Positions 52,847 through 61,129 of a DNA stretch of 64,000 nt are shown one piece after another. The position numbers and the translations under genes are program-made. The stretch lies in NCBI RefSeq assembly GCF_011089895.1, contig NZ_JAANAT010000001.1, positions 2,170,001 to 2,234,000 on the forward strand, written 5' to 3'. Origin of the DNA: Mucilaginibacter inviolabilis. GTDB taxonomy: Bacteria > Bacteroidota > Bacteroidia > Sphingobacteriales > Sphingobacteriaceae. Position 1 is the stretch's first letter, and each line of letters starts with the position of its first letter. The notes under the pieces were generated by a model. It was not told the DNA's origin. It saw nothing but the letters and a program-made list of their open reading frames with translations, and searched no databases.

Positions 52847-54211
52847 ATGTATGCAATTGTCGATATTGAAACTACCGGAGGCCATGCCAGCGCTAATGGC
52901 ATTACCGAAATTGCCATATGCATACATGATGGTAAAAAGGTGGTTAAGCGCTTCCAGTCGCTGGTAAACCCGTTGAGGGAGATCCCGGTTTATATCAGCG
53001 CGTTAACCGGAATTACCAATGAAATGGTACAACAAGCCCCTCCATTTGAAGATGTGGCGGCCGATATTTATCACCTAATCCACGGCAAAATATTTGTAGC
53101 TCATAACGTAAATTTCGACTATTCATTTGTACGTTACCACTTAGCTGCTGCCGGGTACGATCTGCAATGTAATAAGCTGTGTACTGTGCGCCTTGGCCGC
53201 AAAATATTACCAGGGTTACCCTCGTATAGTCTCGGGCGTTTATGTAAACACCTGGGTATCGATAACGAAAGCCGTCACCGTGCAGGCGGCGATGCGGAGG
53301 CCACCGCCGAATTGTTTACTCTACTACTCAACAGTGATACTGAGGGGCATATCAAAGGAGCGCTAAAGCAGGGTTCCAAAGAGCAATTACTTCCTCCTAA
53401 TCTTCCTAAAAAAGACATTGATCAGTTACCTTACATGCCTGGTGTGTATTACTTTCATGATCAAAAGGGTAAAGTGATCTATGTAGGCAAGGCCAAAAGT
53501 CTGAAGAAACGGGTAAGCAGTCATTTTACAGGCAATAATCCGGGTTTGCAGCGACAGGAATTTCTACGAAACATACACCAGGTAACTTATCAGGTTTGCG
53601 GTACCGAACTGATTGCTTTTGTATTGGAAGCCATCGAGATCAAACGTCTGTGGCCTAAATATAACCGCTCTCTTAAACGATTTGAGAATGCTTACTGTTT
53701 ATATGCTTTTGAAGATCAGCGCGGTTACCTGCGCCTTGCGGTAGACAAGTACCGTAAATACAGCGATCCGATATATACCTGTAACTCCTTACTTGATGGT
53801 TATAATCTACTCAACAAACTGATTGAAAATTTTGAGCTCTGTCCCAAGCTGTGCTTTATCCAAAAGAACCAGGACTTATGTACCAGCGTTGCAGGAAGTT
53901 CCTGCGCCTGCGAGGGCGTGGAGAGTGTTGATGACTACAACAACAAAGTAAATACTGCTATTGAACAACTGAAACAAGCCCTGCCTACTTATGCCATTCG
54001 TGATGAAGGTCGCACAGGCGATGAGCATAGCTGTATACTGGTTGAAAAGGGACAGTTTTATGGCATGGGTTATATCTCTCATTATTTTGATGCCGATAAC
54101 ATCCAGCAGCTCAAAAACTATCTGACTCCATACCCGGGTAATGACTATATCAAGAATATCGTATCCAATTACGCCTCACGCTATCCGGATAGGATGGTGG
54201 TATTTGCATAA
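52847..54211 (+). CDS. DnaQ-type exonuclease fused to UvrC-type GIY-YIG nuclease
   Basis: This 454-residue fusion has an N-terminal DEDDh 3'-5' exonuclease (about 1-165), with IVDIETTGGHAS (Asp6, Glu8), HNVNFDYSFVRYHL and HRAGGDAEATAEL. A linker leads to a GIY-YIG domain (about 195-275): MPGVYYFHDQKGKVIYVGKAKSLKKR, the same family as the UvrC N-terminus, then a Cys-rich tail. Similar proteins in Bacteroidota are annotated as exonuclease domain-containing (Cho-like). A role in DNA repair is likely but not established. A second ATG four bases on is out of frame. Confidence 0.85.
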   Translation: MYAIVDIETTGGHASANGITEIAICIHDGKKVVKRFQSLVNPLREIPVYISALTGITNEMVQQAPPFEDVAADIYHLIHGKIFVAHNVNFDYSFVRYHLAAAGYDLQCNKLCTVRLGRKILPGLPSYSLGRLCKHLGIDNESRHRAGGDAEATAELFTLLLNSDTEGHIKGALKQGSKEQLLPPNLPKKDIDQLPYMPGVYYFHDQKGKVIYVGKAKSLKKRVSSHFTGNNPGLQRQEFLRNIHQVTYQVCGTELIAFVLEAIEIKRLWPKYNRSLKRFENAYCLYAFEDQRGYLRLAVDKYRKYSDPIYTCNSLLDGYNLLNKLIENFELCPKLCFIQKNQDLCTSVAGSSCACEGVESVDDYNNKVNTAIEQLKQALPTYAIRDEGRTGDEHSCILVEKGQFYGMGYISHYFDADNIQQLKNYLTPYPGNDYIKNIVSNYASRYPDRMVVFA

Positions 54212-54220
54212 TCAGGTAAG

Positions 54221-54249
54221 ACTTACGAAGTTTTAGAAACTTCGTAAGT
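54221..54249. repeat. 31-nt palindrome R2 (copy b)
   Basis: ACTTACGAAGTTT and its complement around TAGA-type loop. It lies between the convergent nuclease and mutS genes and may terminate both. Confidence 0.7.
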
Positions 54250-54270
54250 TTGAGCCTCCGCACATCTAAA

Positions 54271-56880
54271 TTAACTCTTGATCACCCGCTGTATCTCGTC
54301 CAGCTTCATCAATGCTTCCACCGGGGTAAGGGTATTTACATCCAGGTTATTCAGGGTGTCACGAATTTTCACCAGTACCGGGTCATCGATAGAGAACATC
54401 TGCATCTGAACAGCTTGCTTTTGTACCTTACGGATACTCTCCTTAATATGCTCGCCGCCAGTACGCTCGTTTTCCAGTTTCTTTAATATTTCATTGGCGC
54501 GGGTCAGCACTTTTGGTGGCATACCGGCTAGTTTGGCCACATGGATACCAAAACTATGCTCGCTGCCGCCTGGAACCAGCTTACGCAGGAAAATGATCTG
54601 GTGGCCAACCTCTTTTACCGATACATTAAAATTCTTGATACGGTTAAAGCTGTTACTTAATTCGTTCAGTTCATGGTAGTGAGTAGCAAACAACGTTTTG
54701 GCTTTGGCCGATGGGTGATTATGCAGGTATTCGGCAATTGACCAGGCTATGGAGATACCATCATACGTTGAAGTACCCCGACCAATCTCATCCAGCAGGA
54801 TCAGGCTTCGATCTGACAGGTTATTCAAGATGCTGGCCGTCTCGTTCATCTCCACCATAAAGGTCGATTCACCGGACGAAAGGTTATCCGATGCGCCTAC
54901 CCTGGTAAATATCTTATCCACCAATCCAATCGAAGCTGATTTGGCGGGTACAAAGCAACCCATCTGAGCCATCAGTACAATTAAGCCGGTTTGTCTTAAT
55001 AGGGCCGATTTACCCGCCATGTTGGGGCCGGTAATGATAATGATCTGCTGCGACTCCGAATCGAGGTACACGTCATTGGTGATATATGATTCACCTAAGG
55101 GCAGGTTCTTCTCTATAACGGGGTGGCGACCACCTTTAATGTCCAGTTGTTTGCTATCGCTTATTTCGGGCTTTACGTAATAGTTTTTGATAGATATGGT
55201 TGCAAAGTTAAGCAGCACATCCAAACGGGCTATCAGCTGGGCATTAAGCTGTATGGGCTTAATATATTCGGCCAGGGCATATAGCAGGTCGTTGTATAGA
55301 CGTGTTTCCAGCGCCAGTATCTTTTCTTCGGCACCTAATATCTGTTCTTCGTATTCTTTTAATTCGGGGGTAATATAACGTTCGGCATTCACCAAAGTCT
55401 GCTTGCGGATCCACTCTGATGGCACTTTATCGCGATGGCTGTGTGTAACCTCCAGGTAGTAACCAAAAACATTATTAAATGATACTTTGAGCGATGGGAT
55501 ACCGGTTGCTTCTGCTTCGCGCTTCTGGATCTCCAGCAGGTAGCCTTTTCCGCCAAAAGCGATCTTCCGCAGCCTGTCCAGCTCTTCATTGATCCCCTCA
55601 TTCATCACCGATCCTTTTACGATCATAACCGGGGGCTCGGGATGCAGCTCTTTTTCTATCTTTTCGCATATCAGCGCGCAGGGATTAAGCTGTTCGCCAA
55701 TGGCTCTGAGTGGCTGGCTCTCGGATGTTTCGGCTATTTTTTTGATAGAGCCAATAGCCAGCAAGGCTTTTTTAAGCTGGCATACCTCACGCGGATTAGC
55801 CTTTTGTAAACCAATTTTAGAAATGAGCCTTTCCAGGTCACCTATCTGGCGGATGTATTGCTGAAACTCTTCACGGAGTTCTTCCTGCGCTATCAGGTAT
55901 TCTACTACACCTAACCGGTCGTTAATCGGTTTTATTTCTTTTAACGGCATCACTATCCAGCGGCGAAGTAAACGTGCACCCATAGGTGAACTGGTTTGAT
56001 CAAGTACATCAACCAGCGTTTTGGCGTTCTCATTAGCCGAACCAATCAGTTCCAGATTGCGGATACTGAACCTATCGAGCCATAGATACCTGTCTTCTTC
56101 AATCCGTGATATCGAAGATATATGCTGCAGGTTACGGTGTTCGGTTTCATTCAGGTAGTGGATAGCCACACCCGCGGCAATAATACCCAGATTAAGCTTA
56201 TCTATACCAAAGCCTTTGAGCGATTTTACACCAAAATGCTTTAACAGCGTTTCGTTGGCATAATCACCGCTGTAGGGCCATTCGTCAAGTGCGTAGGTAT
56301 AAAAGCGATCGCCATAGGTATCTTTGAAATCCTTGGAACGACTTTTTGGGTAGATCACCTCGCTGGGCGCAAAACTTTGCAGCAACTTATCAATATAATC
56401 ACTGTTGCCCTGCGCAGTCATAAACTCCCCTGTCGAAATATCGATAAGAGCAATACCTATGGTGTTTTTTTCAAAATGAAGCGAAGCCAGGTAGTTATTA
56501 GTCTTCTGCTGCAGTATATTATCATTGGTAGCCACGCCAGGAGTAACCAATTCGGTAACCCCACGCTTTACAATGGTTTTAGTGGTCTTCGGATCCTCCA
56601 GCTGGTCGCATATCGCCACACGCTGCCCTGCTCTAACCAATTTTGGCAGGTAAGTTTCCAGGGAATGATGCGGAAAACCAGCTAATTCAATATGTGTGGC
56701 GGCGCCATTGGCCCTACGGGTAAGTACAATGCCCAGTATGCCCGATGCTTTTACGGCATCTTCGCCAAAGGTTTCATAAAAATCGCCCACACGAAATAGC
56801 AGCAGAGCCCCGGGATACTTAGCCTTTATGGCGTTGTATTGCTGCATTAAGGGGGTTTCTTTGGTAGTGTCTTTAGCCAA
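54271..56880 (-). CDS. mutS: DNA mismatch repair protein MutS
   Basis: This 869-residue protein recognises mismatches. The N-terminal mismatch-binding domain has [18 protein letters not shown] (Phe-x-Glu). The ATPase has Walker [14 protein letters not shown], Walker [17 protein letters not shown] and the helix-u-turn-helix [10 protein letters not shown]. Length is typical. The start is a TTG at 56880: GGAG lies 6 nt upstream (on the minus strand), and [19 protein letters not shown] matches the family N-terminus better than an ATG 11 codons later. Confidence 0.95.
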   Translation of the reverse strand: MAKDTTKETPLMQQYNAIKAKYPGALLLFRVGDFYETFGEDAVKASGILGIVLTRRANGAATHIELAGFPHHSLETYLPKLVRAGQRVAICDQLEDPKTTKTIVKRGVTELVTPGVATNDNILQQKTNNYLASLHFEKNTIGIALIDISTGEFMTAQGNSDYIDKLLQSFAPSEVIYPKSRSKDFKDTYGDRFYTYALDEWPYSGDYANETLLKHFGVKSLKGFGIDKLNLGIIAAGVAIHYLNETEHRNLQHISSISRIEEDRYLWLDRFSIRNLELIGSANENAKTLVDVLDQTSSPMGARLLRRWIVMPLKEIKPINDRLGVVEYLIAQEELREEFQQYIRQIGDLERLISKIGLQKANPREVCQLKKALLAIGSIKKIAETSESQPLRAIGEQLNPCALICEKIEKELHPEPPVMIVKGSVMNEGINEELDRLRKIAFGGKGYLLEIQKREAEATGIPSLKVSFNNVFGYYLEVTHSHRDKVPSEWIRKQTLVNAERYITPELKEYEEQILGAEEKILALETRLYNDLLYALAEYIKPIQLNAQLIARLDVLLNFATISIKNYYVKPEISDSKQLDIKGGRHPVIEKNLPLGESYITNDVYLDSESQQIIIITGPNMAGKSALLRQTGLIVLMAQMGCFVPAKSASIGLVDKIFTRVGASDNLSSGESTFMVEMNETASILNNLSDRSLILLDEIGRGTSTYDGISIAWSIAEYLHNHPSAKAKTLFATHYHELNELSNSFNRIKNFNVSVKEVGHQIIFLRKLVPGGSEHSFGIHVAKLAGMPPKVLTRANEILKKLENERTGGEHIKESIRKVQKQAVQMQMFSIDDPVLVKIRDTLNNLDVNTLTPVEALMKLDEIQRVIKS

Positions 56881-57055
56881 GCGGTTACTCCTTTTGTTAA
56901 TCGGGTAAAGTTAATGCATTGGCTGCGTATTTACGGGATTGTGGAAAAGTTACAACGTTGTGGATATTGCGAAAACCAGAACCCTAAGCACAAAACTAAT
57001 TGGATTCAGTACTCCTGAAAGCAAGTGCAAAAGACCTAAAAATATTTGTTGCCGC

Positions 57056-57544
57056 TTACTGGCTTAGTTCACCCAGGGTTTCCCGATCAGAAAAAGGTGA
57101 TGGTTGTTTAATCCTGGCCTTGATGTAGCATTCTATAATATCATTATAAATTTCCTTATCATTACCTTCTATCAAATCGGTTGATACACAGATACAACTG
57201 CTTCTGATCCCCTCTCCTTTTATGGTAAAAAAAACAGACAGCCCCTGCCCACGCATTTTGCCGCAACTGATATCTGTAACATTCTCCCAATAAATAACCT
57301 TATTTTCAATGTGGTAGATTAATTTTTCATGATCTATTTGCAGTGCGGCTTTATCTTGCAAATCATAAGTAAAACATTGACGGCAGTAATAAATGGCTAC
57401 AGCACTAAGAACAGCTATTACCGGTAATACCCGTGGCCAGTTATAGTCATTAATATCAGCAACACATATAAATGCTATAGCAAAGGGTATAATGATACCC
57501 ACTAGCCATAAGGCCTTACTGCATTTATAAGTGATAACGTTCAT
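57056..57544 (-). CDS. STM3941-like membrane protein
   Basis: This 162-residue protein has two N-terminal membrane helices (about 12-32 and 38-55), then a soluble beta domain with ALQIDHEKLIYHIENKVIYWENVTDISCG. That layout, two helices followed by a PH-like domain with I-x-W-x-x-V/I, is like the STM3941 family. Function is unknown. It stands between mutS and another small membrane protein gene, with a 243-bp AT-rich gap on its 5' side that holds no feature I can name. Confidence 0.5.
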   Translation of the reverse strand: MNVITYKCSKALWLVGIIIPFAIAFICVADINDYNWPRVLPVIAVLSAVAIYYCRQCFTYDLQDKAALQIDHEKLIYHIENKVIYWENVTDISCGKMRGQGLSVFFTIKGEGIRSSCICVSTDLIEGNDKEIYNDIIECYIKARIKQPSPFSDRETLGELSQ

Positions 57545-57787
57545 TTTCAGTTTATAGTAAGCACTAAAATAGAAAAAATAATGAAATTAAAAAACATTAA
57601 TGTCAATCTTACAGTTTTTATATTTCCATCCTTCTTCGCTGTACCACAAATAGATATACGTTGGTTATTGTGCATTGGTTTGCTGGGATAAAACATCTTT
57701 ATAAAAAAACAGTAAATATTTTCAGATAGAAATTACACCAATCACAAACAACTTTTTACGCATGCTGTTAAAGCTAAAATTTACGTA

Positions 57788-58306
57788 ATGAGCAACCTAA
57801 GATTACTAAGCGATGAGCAAAGCAACCGGATCAAGCTTTTTTATAAAACCGGATTCCCTATCGGTATTATATTTATATTGGCTTTTGGCATCCCTTTAAC
57901 TATTGTTGTTGCTGCCTTTGCGGGTATTATAGCCTCCATAGCTATGCTCTTTTTGATTGCTCTTGGTATTTATCTTATTGTCAAAAAACGCAGTAGAAAA
58001 ATAACGCATGCCCTGGAAGTATATCAGCATGGAACTGAAGAAGATATCTATTTCGATTCCATTGCTTTAAACTACAACTACCAGGTAAACGGCCGTCCCC
58101 AACAGATCATCAATATACGGCGTGGTAATGAGTTGATACAGGTTAAAACATTCAGCAACAGGGTTTGTGATGCCTTTAGGGTACCCTCTCAAAAAGCTTA
58201 TTTCTATGATCAGTACCCGGAGATTGTTTTACCCTCTTCTATATTTTACACCAGCATTAACGACAAACAAGATCCTCCTCAAAAAACCAGAAGCGTTAGC
58301 ATTTAA
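57788..58306 (+). CDS. Hypothetical membrane protein
   Basis: This 172-residue protein has two adjacent membrane helices at about 20-65 and a cytoplasmic or periplasmic beta-rich C-terminus (EDIYFDSIALNYNYQVNGRPQQ, then FSNRVCDAFRVPSQKAYFYDQ). I do not recognise the family, although the second half resembles DUF3592-type domains loosely. It follows a start-proximal AT-rich region and ends 22 bp before the noncoding element CNE-B, which runs towards it on the other strand. Confidence 0.5.
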   Translation: MSNLRLLSDEQSNRIKLFYKTGFPIGIIFILAFGIPLTIVVAAFAGIIASIAMLFLIALGIYLIVKKRSRKITHALEVYQHGTEEDIYFDSIALNYNYQVNGRPQQIINIRRGNELIQVKTFSNRVCDAFRVPSQKAYFYDQYPEIVLPSSIFYTSINDKQDPPQKTRSVSI

Positions 58307-58328
58307 ATATCCCTCTTTATTGCTGTTA

Positions 58329-58602
58329 AAAACTTTTTAAACCTTAAATTTTAACACTTTTCCGGTCAAAAACAGGGTAAAAAAGCTTGTTTTTTGGTCA
58401 ATTTAACTAAGTTTTAACGCCATTTTAACACTTTTTAACAAATTTCTGAGGGCTTTTGAAAGCTTTAAAAAGTATTAAACAATTGATTTATAATTAACTA
58501 CACAAAAAAAGCCATTTTTTTGTGTCTTTTTCCCTTAATGAAAACAGCCCGGTTTTCCTTTTTGATCAGAAAAAAACCGGGCTGCCGTCTTATTCAAATA
58601 TA
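58329..58602 (-). other. Conserved noncoding element CNE-B (structured RNA candidate)
   Basis: On the minus strand: -7 box TATATTTG (58602-58595), 12-bp hairpin (58584-58573 with 58556-58545), linker, and a 142-nt core (58473-58332). The core is closed by ACTTTTTAAAGCTT and AAGGTTTAAAAAGT (one mismatch in the stem). AAAAGTGTTAAAAT copies at 58435-58422 and 58361-58348 are 74 bp apart, as in CNE-A. The box-to-hairpin gap (10 nt) and hairpin-to-core distances match CNE-A within 2 nt. The hairpin sequence differs but its pairing is kept. An extra AT hairpin (ACACAAAAAAA arms, 58499-58524) lies in the linker. With the DUF2809 promoter region it fills the gap 58307-58714. Confidence 0.7.
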
Positions 58603-58688
58603 CAAAAATTAAGGGGTAAATCCAATCTATATTTCCATGAATAACCCCTTACTCCTTTTCATATTTGGAAATACAAATTATTATTAAT

Positions 58689-58707
58689 TACTTTGAATAA
58701 CAAAGTA
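58689..58707. promoter_or_regulatory. Palindrome upstream of DUF2809 operon
   Basis: TACTTTG, AATAA, CAAAGTA: a 7-bp inverted repeat ending 7 bp before the start codon. TACTTTG is itself close to a -7 box, so the site may combine promoter and operator. Confidence 0.4.
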
Positions 58708-58714
58708 CTTTTTA

Positions 58715-59119
58715 ATGATAAAATCATATCGATATTTCACCCCTGCTCTCCTACTCTTTTTAACGGAAGCTATCATTGCCTGGTATGTGCATGATAGCAT
58801 TATCCGCCCATATGGCGGCGATTTTCTGGCCGTATTATTTCTGTATTGCCTTATCAAAAGCTTTTTTTATATACCGCCATTTAAAGCCGCTTTACTGGCA
58901 TTATTGATAGCATACGCTATAGAGATATCTCAATATTTTCATTTAACTACGCTATTAGGCCTGCAAAACTCAAAAACGATCACCTTACTATTGGGCAGCT
59001 CCTTTTCATGGACAGATATGTTGTGTTATACCGGTGCTTTTGTATTGATCATCATCATCGAACAATTCAGATCCCAGCCTACCACAGGTAGACCGAAACT
59101 CCGAAAGCCGAAAAAATAA
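58715..59119 (+). CDS. DUF2809 membrane protein
   Basis: This 134-residue protein has four membrane helices. The layout fits DUF2809: a first helix, then HDSIIRPYGGDFLAVLFLYCLIKSFF, and SSFSWTDMLCYTGAFVLI at the end, with the conserved Tyr-Gly-Gly-Asp and SWTDMLCY. Function is unknown. It is the first gene of an operon with an MpaB-like gene (3-bp gap) and a DUF817 gene (5-bp gap). Confidence 0.75.
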   Translation: MIKSYRYFTPALLLFLTEAIIAWYVHDSIIRPYGGDFLAVLFLYCLIKSFFYIPPFKAALLALLIAYAIEISQYFHLTTLLGLQNSKTITLLLGSSFSWTDMLCYTGAFVLIIIIEQFRSQPTTGRPKLRKPKK

Positions 59120-59122
59120 ATT

Positions 59123-59893
59123 ATGGAATACTTTGTAGATGAACGCTCTATAGTGCGGGAGATATGGGGCAAAGCCGATACCATCCTATTTATTTTTGCG
59201 GGTGCCGCTGCCGAATTTGCTTTGAACAAAGCGGTAGACTGGTTGTATTATACCGGCAAGCTCCCGGCCGATCCGTTGGGCAGGCTATTTTCCACGGTTA
59301 CTTATTCCCGAAAGATCATTTTTTCGGAGCGGGATGCTGCCTTGCGGGCCATTGATCAAATCACGGCTATTCACCGGGGTGTTGAAACCAACCGGGGGGC
59401 GCAAATACCCGATTGGGCTTATCGTGATGTGTTATTCCTCCTCATTGATCTTTCTATCAGTTCGTACGAGCTCCTGGAACAACCGCTTACCTTGTTACAG
59501 AAGGCTCAGACTTTTGCTGTATTTAAACGCGTTGGTACCCGTATGCAGCTTAGCGGCCTACCCGCCACCTATTCGGAGTACCTAAACATGCGTCGCGAAC
59601 ATTTGCAACAAAACCTGATTCGCAGCGAATTAACGATTGATCTATATCGTCAATATCGTCGCCATTTGGGTGCAGCACGTTACCAGGTATTAAAACAGGC
59701 CCAATTACTGGTGGTACAACCCGAAGTACGCCGTCACCTCCAGCTAAATAGAGTGCCGTGGTTACGACCTATACTATGGGGATATAAATTTTTGAAATTA
59801 TTAAAACTACATGCTTTTTTACGCAATGCCTTGCTACCTGCGGCGTACAAAGCGCAGATAAAAGATCTTGATCAGGTATACCTTCAATCTTAA
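59123..59893 (+). CDS. MpaB/DUF2236-family oxygenase-like protein
   Basis: This 256-residue protein matches the oxygenase MpaB (DUF2236) family. The N-terminal DERSIVREIWGKADTILFIFAGAAAEF helix leads to RLFSTVTYSRKIIFSERDAALRAIDQITAIHRGVE, where the conserved Arg, Thr and His are the family signature. YRDVLFLLIDLSISSYELLEQPLT and LSGLPATYSEY follow. MpaB-family proteins include haem-dependent latex-clearing enzymes and mycophenolic acid pathway proteins (recollection). Its substrate is unknown. It is the middle gene of a three-gene operon with two membrane proteins. Confidence 0.75.
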   Translation: MEYFVDERSIVREIWGKADTILFIFAGAAAEFALNKAVDWLYYTGKLPADPLGRLFSTVTYSRKIIFSERDAALRAIDQITAIHRGVETNRGAQIPDWAYRDVLFLLIDLSISSYELLEQPLTLLQKAQTFAVFKRVGTRMQLSGLPATYSEYLNMRREHLQQNLIRSELTIDLYRQYRRHLGAARYQVLKQAQLLVVQPEVRRHLQLNRVPWLRPILWGYKFLKLLKLHAFLRNALLPAAYKAQIKDLDQVYLQS

Positions 59894-59898
59894 AAACG

Positions 59899-60693
59899 GT
59901 GAGAACGGCGCACTTTTTTATATTCGTTAAGCAGCAGGCTTTATCATGCCTGTTCCCGGTATTAGTTTTTTTAATGCTTGCGGCTTCGCACTTATTTAAG
60001 CTGGTTATCCCTCGGTATGATTTTATGCTGATAGCCTGCGTATCGATCCAAATCATAATGTACTGCACCAGGATCGAAACCAAAGACGAAGTGCTGGTAA
60101 TCTGTGTGTTTCACCTGTTGGGCCTGGTCATGGAGTTGTTTAAAGTACATTATGGCTCCTGGACTTACCCAGAGTTTGCCTACACCAAGCTTTTCGGCGT
60201 ACCTTTATACAGCGGCTTTATGTATGCCAGCGTGGCCAGCTATATGTGCCAGGCATGGCGGCGGCTTAAACTGAACATTACCAACTGGCCGCATCACCAT
60301 ATAGCACGCATCATCGGCGCCCTCATATACCTCAATTTTTTCACTAACAAATTTATCTATGATGTACGTTATCTCATTGGGTTACTGATCCTGTACTTTT
60401 TCTGGCGATCAGCAGTGATATTTGATCTGAAAGGCAAGTTGTACCGTATACCTACCATACTTTCATTCCTCCTTATAGGTTTTTTTATCTGGCTGGCCGA
60501 AAACGTGGCCACCCTGCTCGGCGCTTGGAAATATGCCTATCAGCACAACGGCTGGACTGTGGTAAACTATCAAAAAATAAGCTCCTGGGGCTTTCTCGTG
60601 ATCGTAAGCTTTATTATAGTGGCCGAGTTGAAGATGCTGAAAAGCGGTGTTAAAAAGTCTGTCGCGCCTATTACAGACGCGGTGCATTATTAA
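59899..60693 (+). CDS. DUF817 membrane protein
   Basis: This 264-residue protein has about eight membrane helices. Its middle contains YGSWTYPEFAYTKLFGVPLYSGFMYASVASYMCQAW, and its end GAWKYAYQHNGWTVVNYQKISSWGFLVIVSFI, both DUF817 marks with repeated G-x-W-x-Y motifs. It starts with GTG at 59899, 5 bp after the upstream stop. The two aromatic G-x-W-x-Y motifs recall substrate-binding motifs of carotenoid-pathway membrane proteins, but that is only an impression. Function is unknown. Confidence 0.72.
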   Translation: MRTAHFFIFVKQQALSCLFPVLVFLMLAASHLFKLVIPRYDFMLIACVSIQIIMYCTRIETKDEVLVICVFHLLGLVMELFKVHYGSWTYPEFAYTKLFGVPLYSGFMYASVASYMCQAWRRLKLNITNWPHHHIARIIGALIYLNFFTNKFIYDVRYLIGLLILYFFWRSAVIFDLKGKLYRIPTILSFLLIGFFIWLAENVATLLGAWKYAYQHNGWTVVNYQKISSWGFLVIVSFIIVAELKMLKSGVKKSVAPITDAVHY

Positions 60694-60740
60694 TATTAAT
60701 TATGCAGAGGGAGATATCCTATTTTTTCGAATCCAATCAG

Positions 60741-60771
60741 GACCTACGAAGTTTTAAAAACTTAGTAGGTC
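60741..60771. repeat. 31-nt palindrome R2 (copy c)
   Basis: GACCTACGAAGTTTT, one base, then AAAACTTAGTAGGTC, differing from copies a and b at paired and unpaired sites. It lies 48 bp after the DUF817 stop. Confidence 0.65.
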
Positions 60772-60880
60772 TTTGAATATCGACTATAAACCTATATGTA
60801 ACATTTTTGATGTTTGATTAACAGCAATAATAAGCTCCATACCCTACCGTTCCTGTTGTAAACCCCTTTCGCTATACGAC

Positions 60881-61129
60881 ATGAATAAACAATTCAGCCA
60901 GGTTAAAATACGGTATAATACCGATAGCAATGGTCAGGATCAATGCTGGCGCCTGATCCTCGACGGTGATGAAATATTGGTTGAATCGGTACAGATTAAC
61001 GCGCCGGTTTTTACCTCCCGTGATTGGATCGAAGCTGTTGGCAAATTTAAACACCACATCTCCGTAAGCGATTGCCTCGTGCAAATCGACGAAGAAGGCG
61101 CTGCTCTGATATCGGCTAAAACCGCTTAA
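60881..61129 (+). CDS. Small conserved-looking protein of unknown function
   Basis: This 82-residue soluble protein (KIRYNTDSNGQDQCWRLILDGDEILVESVQINAPVFTSRD) is beta-rich, with a short helix near HHISVSD. It has no signal or membrane segment. I recognise no named family, although the RYNT and VFTSRD stretches look conserved. A possible remnant of a related C-terminus (DGSVQIDGKRIDLIAAKI) lies at 63031-63104. Its stop overlaps the 3' end of the convergent GH29 gene by 4 bp. Confidence 0.6.
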   Translation: MNKQFSQVKIRYNTDSNGQDQCWRLILDGDEILVESVQINAPVFTSRDWIEAVGKFKHHISVSDCLVQIDEEGAALISAKTA

